From the NCBI GenBank assembly GCA_024277485.1, contig JAJRVA010000237.1, positions 1-25,427 of the forward strand: a stretch of 25,427 nt of DNA, read 5' to 3'. The DNA is from Deltaproteobacteria bacterium (GTDB lineage: Bacteria > Desulfobacterota > Desulfobulbia > Desulfobulbales > Desulfobulbaceae). Below, in pieces: positions 15,577 to 21,418 of this stretch. The position numbers and the translations under genes were made by a program. Below the pieces are notes generated by a model. The model saw only the letters and a list, made by a program, of their open reading frames with translations. It was not told where the DNA came from and searched no databases. How positions within the stretch are numbered: the stretch's first letter is position 1; every line of letters begins with the position of its first letter.

Positions 15577-15926
15577 CACTGCACCTTCTTCGCTTCCCTG
15601 TCGCTGAGCCGGTGCAGGGTGCCATGCCTGGCTTCTTTCTCAGCAATAATAGTTTCCGCCTCCTGTTCAGATATACCGAGCGCCCGGGCGATTTCCGCCA
15701 CCGGGTAGACGGGATCGCCGTTCTCGTCAAAGCCGGTGGGCGCAAGTTCGGGAAACTCCCTGCTGGTGGCATAGCTGGACGCCTCTTTGAGTTTTTCCCG
15801 CACCTCTGGAGGGCCGTACAGCAGCAGCCACTCCACCGCCTCCGCCCATATCCTGCTGTCAACAGTCGGGTGCTGCAGGATCTCCATCGCACTCTCAAGT
15901 GTCCACTCTTCCCGGAAGTCCGTCAT
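15576..15926 (-). CDS. Hypothetical acidic protein with a possible helix-turn-helix
   Basis: A 116-aa soluble protein that I cannot assign to a functional family. It begins MTDFREEWTLESAMEILQ and is mainly helical. The region with sequence PVYPVAEIARALGIS and the following EQEAETIIAEKEA, around residues 70-97, looks like a helix-turn-helix or a small helical bundle. That is only a visual impression. The protein is acidic with several Trp in the first half (EEW, RIWAEAVEW). ATG 15926 has a purine-rich GGCAGGGG site upstream. The stop overlaps the S4 gene start, so it is the first gene of a two-gene unit and may act with the S4 protein. No signal or membrane segment is seen. A -10-like box at 15982-15987 may be its promoter. 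Confidence 0.7.
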   Translation of the reverse strand: MTDFREEWTLESAMEILQHPTVDSRIWAEAVEWLLLYGPPEVREKLKEASSYATSREFPELAPTGFDENGDPVYPVAEIARALGISEQEAETIIAEKEARHGTLHRLSDREAKKVQ

Positions 15927-15959
15927 TGCCCCTGCCTCGTATTTATTTCCGTATTTTAT

Positions 15960-15989
15960 TTGATAACATAATGTCTACTGTACTATAAT
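15960..15989 (+). promoter_or_regulatory. Strong predicted promoter of the SPFH / zinc-ribbon operon
   Basis: TTGATA (15960-15965, 5/6) and a perfect TATAAT (15984-15989) are 18 bases apart in an AT-rich island. Transcription would start near 15996, giving a leader of about 46 bases that ends in the AAGGTGAGA ribosome binding site before ATG 16042. Confidence 0.65.
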
Positions 15990-16009
15990 CATAAAAGTAC
16001 TCACAACAA
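15982..16009 (-). promoter_or_regulatory. Possible divergent promoter for the hypothetical-S4 gene pair
   Basis: On the minus strand TATAGT (15982-15987, 5/6) lies 16 bases after TTGTTG (16004-16009, 3/6). Its -10 box overlaps that of the plus-strand promoter, so polymerase could occupy only one direction at a time. The -35 is poor, so this is tentative. Confidence 0.3.
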
Positions 16010-16041
16010 CTGTTCATTTTTTCTACATAAGGTGAGAGCGC

Positions 16042-17172
16042 ATGGGTGTTGACAATATCGTTTTTCTTGAAGTCCTTGAATGGTTTGATGAAACCGGCCA
16101 GGAACTGCTGCACCGTCTCCCTGAACATGGCTCGGGTGAGATCAAATTCGGCGCCCAGATGACGGTTCGGGAAAGCCAGGCCGGGGTCCTGTTCTACAAG
16201 GGCCGCGCCTGTGACGGTTTCGGGCCGGGCCGCCACACCCTGAAAACCGGCAACATCCCGATTCTGACAAAGATTCTGGCCACCCCATGGGCCATGACAA
16301 GCCCCCTGCGGGCCGAAGTGTACTTTGTCAACCTCAAGGTGTTCACCAACCTGAAATGGGGCACCCGCGATCCGGTCGCCTTCCGGGACGCGGAACTCGG
16401 ACTTATCAGGCTCAGGGCCCACGGTGTCTTCAATATCCGTATTGTCCAGCCGGTGCTGTTCATCAACACCATGGCAGGCACCATGGGCAAATTCACCACC
16501 AGGGAGGTGGAAGAATACCTGAAACGGGTCATTGTTTCCCGTCTCAACGATCACCTGGGCGAAGAACTGGATACCATTTTCAACCTGCCGGGCCGTTTTG
16601 ATGACCTGGCCATTGGCGTGAAAAAGAGGCTTGTCAAGGATTTCACCCGGTTCGGCCTTGCCCTGGATGAACTGTACATCACGTCCATCACTCCACCACC
16701 GGACGTCCAGGGCGCCATTGACGACCGGAGCCGCCTGAGTGTCATCCAGGACATGGACAAGTTTGTCCGCATGAAGGCGGCCATGGCCATGGAAAAGGCA
16801 TCCGAGTCCGGCGGCGAGGCAGGGGCGGGACTTGGCATGGGCATGGGCATGGTGATGCCCGCCATGTTCGGCAATCTGCAGCCGGGCACCCCGCAGCAGG
16901 AGGAAAAAGGTTCCTCCGCCCCTGGTGTCCAGTGCCGGGACTGTAAACAAAATATCCCGGCTGAGGCGAGGTTCTGCCCCTTCTGCGGCCATCAGCAGGT
17001 CATTCTTTCCCAGTGTGCCAACTGCGGGAAAAACCTGACTCCCGGGGCGAAATTCTGTTCCCGCTGCGGTCATCCAACAACGGAGAAACCGCAGGGTCTC
17101 ACCTGCCCTGAGTGCAAGGCTGAGAATCTCCCGGGCGCCACCTTCTGCAACCAGTGCGGCAGCAAGATGTAA
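16042..17172 (+). CDS. SPFH-domain protein with three C-terminal zinc ribbons (YdjI-like)
   Basis: A 376-aa protein. Residues 1-250 form an SPFH (band 7/stomatin-like) domain of the YdjI type: an early strand region with EIKFGAQMTVRESQAGVLF, then FGPGRHTLKTGNIP, then the long middle segment ending TSITPPPDVQGAIDDRSRLS, a block I associate with this group. A Gly/Met-rich linker (GLGMGMGMVMP) follows. The last 85 residues hold three double-CxxC ribbons, each with a 'xxRFCPFCG / AKFCSRCG / ATFCNQCG' second half: CRDC...CPFC, CANC...CSRC and CPEC...CNQC. SPFH proteins oligomerise at membranes or on large assemblies; the ribbons probably add partner binding. No transmembrane helix is seen, so it is cytoplasmic or peripheral. 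In Bacillus, YdjI belongs to an operon with a PspA-like protein and responds to envelope stress; a similar role here is inferred. The next gene starts 34 bases later. Confidence 0.88.
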   Translation: MGVDNIVFLEVLEWFDETGQELLHRLPEHGSGEIKFGAQMTVRESQAGVLFYKGRACDGFGPGRHTLKTGNIPILTKILATPWAMTSPLRAEVYFVNLKVFTNLKWGTRDPVAFRDAELGLIRLRAHGVFNIRIVQPVLFINTMAGTMGKFTTREVEEYLKRVIVSRLNDHLGEELDTIFNLPGRFDDLAIGVKKRLVKDFTRFGLALDELYITSITPPPDVQGAIDDRSRLSVIQDMDKFVRMKAAMAMEKASESGGEAGAGLGMGMGMVMPAMFGNLQPGTPQQEEKGSSAPGVQCRDCKQNIPAEARFCPFCGHQQVILSQCANCGKNLTPGAKFCSRCGHPTTEKPQGLTCPECKAENLPGATFCNQCGSKM

Positions 17173-17206
17173 CCTGAACCCTGACTGCTGCACTCAGCGT
17201 ACATGC

Positions 17207-18448
17207 ATGGACATCCAGGTCGAGCAGAACTGTCCCCAGTGCGGGGCGCCCGTTACACTCTCGGAAAACGACCGGTTGCTTACCTGCCCCTACTGCGAAG
17301 TAAAAAACTTCCTGCAGACAAACGGTCCCTTTCGCTACATCCTGCCGGACAAGCTGGATGAACCGGACCGCTCACACCTGCTCTATGCCCCGTACATCAG
17401 ACTGAAAAGCAATATTTTCCACGTCCTGGAAAATACCATTGCCTACAAAATCCTTGATACGACCCAGTTGGGCTTTGTCATGCCCGGTCTGCCGCCGACC
17501 CTGGGAATGCGGCCGCAGGCCATGAAAATCGGCCGGCTCACGCCTGCTGCCGGGGGACGATTTCTGCGTTTATCGGTCAAGGCCAGGGTCATCCTGGAAA
17601 AGGCTGTCCAATTAAGCAGGATGTCCCGGCCGAGAGGAGCAACTATGTTCCACCGGGCCTATATAGGAGACAGCTTAAGCTTCATCTACCTTCCCCTGTT
17701 CCGGGACGAGACCCACCTGGTTGACAGCGTGACCGACACCCCGCTTATTGAGTTGGATGAGCTGGCATCATACCCTCTCAAGGGGACCTCCTTTAATCCC
17801 CGCTGGCAGGTCCGCTTTCTCCCCACCCTCTGCCCCCGCTGCGGCTGGAACCTGGACGGAGAAGGCGACTGCCTGGTGCCCACCTGCAGCAACTGCGATA
17901 CCGCCTGGGAGATTGCCGACCAGGGGCTGCAGCGGTTAGAGTGGCATGTACAGCCAGGCGACAGGTATACCGGCCTGTATCTCCCGTTCTGGAAGATACA
18001 GGCGCATATGCCGGCCCTTGAAATATTCAGTTTTACTGATTTTATCAGGCGGACCAACCAGCCCATCGTCCCGAAGCCCCGCTGGCAGGAAAGGGTGATG
18101 AGCTTCTGGATTCCGGCTTTCAAGCTCCGTCCCAAAATATTTCTCCAGGTCGCCCGGGCTGTAACTGTCAGCCAGTGGCAGATACACCTTGAGGAAGGGC
18201 ATATTGTCCCCAACCTCTACCCGGCAAACCTCCCCGGGTCAGAGGCCAGGCAGGCAATCAAGGTCGTCCTTGCAGCCAGCGCCACCAGCCGTAAAAATAT
18301 TTTCCCCTCCCTCCCGGGGACCCGCATAAAGAACACGGCAACATCCCTGGTTTACCTACCGTTTACCGACCAGGGCCATGACTGGGTCCAGCGCCAGACC
18401 GGAGCTGTTGTTGCCAAGAGCGTTCTACGCTTCGGCCGAAGCCTCTGA
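17207..18448 (+). CDS. Zinc-ribbon protein of unknown function paired with the SPFH protein
   Basis: A 413-aa protein with two zinc ribbons. The first is at the N-terminus (Cys9 and Cys12 in CPQCG, Cys27 and Cys30 in CPYC), much like a TFIIB-type ribbon. The second is near residues 208-231 (CPRCGWNLD, then CSNC). Between and after them are long regions with mixed strands and several Trp/Pro-rich patches, for example FNPRWQVRFLPTLCPRCG and FWIPAFKLRPKIFLQVAR. The hydrophobic stretch in the latter is too short and too charged to be a membrane helix. The gene lies 34 bases after the SPFH gene on the same strand and both carry similar zinc ribbons, so they likely form one functional module. I do not recognise a catalytic motif. 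ATG 17207 has no good ribosome binding site; ATG 17203 is out of frame. Function is unknown. Confidence 0.8.
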   Translation: MDIQVEQNCPQCGAPVTLSENDRLLTCPYCEVKNFLQTNGPFRYILPDKLDEPDRSHLLYAPYIRLKSNIFHVLENTIAYKILDTTQLGFVMPGLPPTLGMRPQAMKIGRLTPAAGGRFLRLSVKARVILEKAVQLSRMSRPRGATMFHRAYIGDSLSFIYLPLFRDETHLVDSVTDTPLIELDELASYPLKGTSFNPRWQVRFLPTLCPRCGWNLDGEGDCLVPTCSNCDTAWEIADQGLQRLEWHVQPGDRYTGLYLPFWKIQAHMPALEIFSFTDFIRRTNQPIVPKPRWQERVMSFWIPAFKLRPKIFLQVARAVTVSQWQIHLEEGHIVPNLYPANLPGSEARQAIKVVLAASATSRKNIFPSLPGTRIKNTATSLVYLPFTDQGHDWVQRQTGAVVAKSVLRFGRSL

Positions 18449-18554
18449 AACCGCATAGCTCACCGGCGATCTGCCGAAATCCAGCTAAACACTGCACTTA
18501 CAGGTGTTTACACGACGACTCTTGAGTAAAACAGTCCCAGCAGGCACAGCTGTT

Positions 18555-18583
18555 TTGACAGGTACTTTTTGTCATGGTATATC
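18555..18583 (+). promoter_or_regulatory. Predicted promoter of the deaminase-radical SAM-methyltransferase-ATPase operon
   Basis: A perfect TTGACA (18555-18560) is followed after exactly 17 bases by TATATC (18578-18583, 4/6). Transcription would start near 18590, some 24 bases before ATG 18614. The remaining 165-base gap (18449-18613) holds only a weak 4-bp hairpin just after the zinc-ribbon gene and no gene. Confidence 0.65.
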
Positions 18584-18613
18584 CCGTGTGCAGAAATTCA
18601 AACTCCATGAGTC

Positions 18614-19129
18614 ATGCAGATGCGACACCATGAAAATTTTATGCGCCAGGCCCTTGCCGAGGCGGAAAGCGCCTTTAACAAGGGAGAATTCCCGGTTGGC
18701 TGTGTTTTAGTTGGCGAGGACAGGGTTCTGGCAAGAGCCGGGAGAAAAAACAGCCACGGCGAGAATCGAAATGAAATCGACCACGCCGAAATCGTGGCCC
18801 TGCGCTCCCTGCTCGGCCGGGAGCCCGGTTTTGACTGCAGCGCAATGACCGTCTACTCGACCATGGAACCCTGCCTGATGTGCTACGCCACCCTGCTGCT
18901 GTCCGGTATCAGGCGTTTTGCCTGGGCCTACGAGGATGTCATGGGCGGTGGCACCGATCTGCCGCTTGACCGGATGAAGCCCCTGTATGGCGCCATGGAG
19001 GTTGAACATTTCCCCCATGTCCTCCGGGCTGAAAGCCTGCATCTCTTCCAGCAGTTCTTCCGCCGCCACTCGTACTGGCGGGACAGCCTGCTGGCCCGCT
19101 ACACGCTGGCCCAGGACCTGGAGAGGTAA
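18614..19129 (+). CDS. Nucleoside deaminase, TadA/cytidine deaminase-like
   Basis: A 171-aa zinc-dependent deaminase of the TadA-like group. The metal and catalytic residues are all there: His57-Ala-Glu59 in DHAEIVAL and the Cys87/Cys90 pair in MEPCLMC. TadA proper usually has Pro-Thr-Ala-His before the Glu; this protein has Glu-Ile-Asp-His, and a Tyr follows the Cys pair instead of Gly. It may therefore be a nucleoside/base deaminase rather than the tRNA adenosine-34 enzyme. The C-terminal tail (RRHSYWRDSLLARYTLAQ) is helical. The start is uncertain: ATG 18614 or ATG 18620, neither with a strong ribosome binding site. It is the first gene of a four-gene operon; the next ATG is three bases beyond its stop. 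Confidence 0.85.
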   Translation: MQMRHHENFMRQALAEAESAFNKGEFPVGCVLVGEDRVLARAGRKNSHGENRNEIDHAEIVALRSLLGREPGFDCSAMTVYSTMEPCLMCYATLLLSGIRRFAWAYEDVMGGGTDLPLDRMKPLYGAMEVEHFPHVLRAESLHLFQQFFRRHSYWRDSLLARYTLAQDLER

Positions 19130-19132
19130 CTC

Positions 19133-20188
19133 ATGACCGAGCGTGCCCTCCATGCCCGCACCGTCGGCTTCAGGCCGGGAGAACGCAATATTTTCCTGCA
19201 CCTGCTCACGGCCTGCAACCTTTCCTGCCGCCACTGTTATATCAACCCGGCCCAGCACGGCAGGGACACGCTTGCCAAAGAGACTGTCCTTGCCTGGCTA
19301 CAACTGTTCGCCCGACCTGAAACAGAGTCGAATCTCATCCTCCTGGGCGGCGAACCGACCATGCACCCCGATCTTGCCGGCATCATCCGGGCTGCCAGGT
19401 CAATGCGTTTTACCGTGACCGTGGACAGCAACGGCTTTCTTTTCCATGACTTCCTGAGCAGGATCACGCCGACGGAACTCGATTTCCTGAGCTTCAGCCT
19501 GGACGGCCCTGATGCAGCGGTCAACGACCCCATCCGCGGGAAGGGTGTTTTCACCATCTGCACCGGAAACCTGCGCCGGGCCGTCAGGGCGGGATTCAAC
19601 ACCAGTCTCATCTACACGGTCTCCAGCCTCAACATCGACCACCTGCACAGGATGCCGTCATTGTTAGCCCAATGGGGAGTCAGGAAATTTTTTATCCAGG
19701 TTATCGGCCTGCGCGGCAACCCGACCCGGGAGACCGACCAGGGAAAAATCCAGTGGCAGGTTGATCCGCAACAGTGGCTCGATATTGTTCCCGGAGTGGC
19801 CGCACAGGCTGCCGAACTCGGCATCCATGTCACCTTTCCCAGGGTTTTCCTGGATCCGGAAGAAACCTTTGAATGCGCCGGCATGGTGGCGGAAAACTTC
19901 TTTATTTTTCCCAATGGCCGGGTGTACCGGTGTCCCCTGTGCGAGGACTATCCCATTCACAGCCTGTGTATTGAAAAAAACAGGCTCGTACCGCATGAAG
20001 GCCTCAATGAAGACCGCTTCTTTCAGCTCTCCATTCCCGAAGGATGTGTCATGAACAAGCTCCTGCAGCCGGACAACATCGAATATACTGCCCATAACGA
20101 ACCAAAACACCGTATCTCCTGCTGCCTGCTCAAGCAGGAGATCCTGCCAGCAGGCGCCCAAAATTCGGGCTCAAAGTACTCGACTTGA
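19133..20188 (+). CDS. Radical SAM protein with a cysteine-rich C-terminal cluster region
   Basis: A 351-aa radical SAM enzyme. CxxxCxxC is present as CNLSCRHC near residues 28-35, followed by LLGGEPT (a GGE motif) near residue 70. The C-terminal third has extra Cys in FECAG, YRCPLC, SLCIE, EGCVMN and SCCLLK. Together with 'FFIFPNGRVYRC' these look like a SPASM-type or similar auxiliary cluster site. Enzymes of this shape modify peptides, proteins or cofactors; nothing in the sequence tells the substrate. ATG 19133 has GAGAGGTAA just upstream and lies three bases after the deaminase stop. No small peptide gene or PqqD-like gene is next to it, unlike the radical SAM gene at 1509-2588, so it is not clearly a RiPP enzyme. 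It may act with the TPR-methyltransferase that follows 15 bases later. Confidence 0.86.
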   Translation: MTERALHARTVGFRPGERNIFLHLLTACNLSCRHCYINPAQHGRDTLAKETVLAWLQLFARPETESNLILLGGEPTMHPDLAGIIRAARSMRFTVTVDSNGFLFHDFLSRITPTELDFLSFSLDGPDAAVNDPIRGKGVFTICTGNLRRAVRAGFNTSLIYTVSSLNIDHLHRMPSLLAQWGVRKFFIQVIGLRGNPTRETDQGKIQWQVDPQQWLDIVPGVAAQAAELGIHVTFPRVFLDPEETFECAGMVAENFFIFPNGRVYRCPLCEDYPIHSLCIEKNRLVPHEGLNEDRFFQLSIPEGCVMNKLLQPDNIEYTAHNEPKHRISCCLLKQEILPAGAQNSGSKYST

Positions 20189-20203
20189 ACAACATGAATC
20201 AAA

Positions 20204-21415
20204 ATGAATACCAAGCGCAACCAGGATGACATTGCAAACCTCTACCTCCGGGCCGTGGACCTGCACCAGCAGGGATCCCCCGGCAAGGCCGCCCTCCTGT
20301 ACACTGCCGTTGCCGGGCATTTCCCCGATGCTGCGGAGATACACTACAACCTGGGCCTGGCCCTGTTTGAAACCGGAAAATACGGCCCGGCGATCACTGC
20401 CTTCCGCCGGGCCGCGGCAATACACCCGGAGGACACCGACATCCTGTACAACCTCGGCCTGGCCTGTAAAAAAGCGGGCCGGTACGATGCTGCCGAAGAA
20501 GCCTATCTCGAGGCCCTGCAACGTGAACCGGATGATCCGGACATCCTCTACAACCTGGGCTGCTGTTACCAGGACGCCGGCGCTGTTGACCAGGCCTGCC
20601 TGGTCTATGAACACCTGCTGCAGCTCATGCCGGACCATGTTTCCGGGTTGAGCAACCTGGCCTACCTGTATCACCTCGCAAAAGACTTTTCCCGGGCCCG
20701 GGAACTGTACGGCCGCGTGCTTGAGCTTGATCCGCAGCGCAGGTCGGCGCAGCACATGTACGCTTCCCTGTCCGGCAGGGATGCCCAGGCCCCGCCCCGG
20801 GAATATGTCCGGGAACTGTTTGACCAGTACAGCGCCTCTTTTGAAGAAAACCTGACCCGGGACCTGGAGTACAATACCTGCAAGATCCTGCGCCGGGCCC
20901 TGGACAACCAGCCAGAGGCGGAAAAAGAATTTGCGCACGCTCTTGATCTCGGCTGCGGCACCGGGCTGGCCGGAGAGGAATTTCATGATGTCTGCCACCA
21001 GCTGACCGGTATCGACCTGTCCGACAGGATGCTGGAACAGGCGGCCCGCAAAGACATCTACACCATGCTGATCAGTGGAGATATTGTCGAGTTCCTGGAG
21101 CAGCGCGGGCCTTTCTTTGACCTGGTCATCGCTGCCGACGTCCTGCCCTACCTGGGCAACCTGCAGCCCCTGTTCGCGGCCGCAGCCGGACGGACGACAG
21201 AAAAAACCATCTTCCTCCTGTCCGCCGAAGGCAGCGCCTGTCCGGACTGGGAACTGCAACCCTCGGGCCGCTACGCCCATAACCCGGACTATGTTATCCG
21301 CACGGCAACACACAACGGCTGGGTCGCGCTCGAACAGTTCCCGGCCAACATCCGCCGGGAACATGACGCCTGGATACGGGGCTCGATCTTTGTGCTCAAA
21401 CGGAAGGACAAATAA
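20204..21415 (+). CDS. TPR-repeat SAM-dependent methyltransferase
   Basis: A 403-aa fusion. Residues 10-185 hold about five tetratricopeptide repeats with the usual pattern, such as ILYNLGLACKKAGRYDAAEEAY and ALQREPDDPDILYNLG. A linker YVRELFDQYSASFEENL then leads into a class I methyltransferase domain. Its SAM-binding loop is LDLGCGTGLAG at 247-257, with the acidic GIDLS after the second strand. This order of TPR, 'LFDxYAxxFExxL' linker and methyltransferase is a known proteobacterial architecture; the substrate is usually unknown and the TPR part presumably binds it. Cytoplasmic. It starts 15 bases after the radical SAM gene and ends three bases before the ATPase, so it is inside the operon. 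A second ATG at 20193 is out of frame. Confidence 0.88.
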   Translation: MNTKRNQDDIANLYLRAVDLHQQGSPGKAALLYTAVAGHFPDAAEIHYNLGLALFETGKYGPAITAFRRAAAIHPEDTDILYNLGLACKKAGRYDAAEEAYLEALQREPDDPDILYNLGCCYQDAGAVDQACLVYEHLLQLMPDHVSGLSNLAYLYHLAKDFSRARELYGRVLELDPQRRSAQHMYASLSGRDAQAPPREYVRELFDQYSASFEENLTRDLEYNTCKILRRALDNQPEAEKEFAHALDLGCGTGLAGEEFHDVCHQLTGIDLSDRMLEQAARKDIYTMLISGDIVEFLEQRGPFFDLVIAADVLPYLGNLQPLFAAAAGRTTEKTIFLLSAEGSACPDWELQPSGRYAHNPDYVIRTATHNGWVALEQFPANIRREHDAWIRGSIFVLKRKDK

Positions 21416-21418
21416 AAC

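Noticed and set aside
15943..17193. 416-codon open frame on the minus strand
   Set aside because: It is the mirror of the SPFH gene, which has a promoter, a ribosome binding site and recognisable zinc ribbons. The antisense protein shows no family features.
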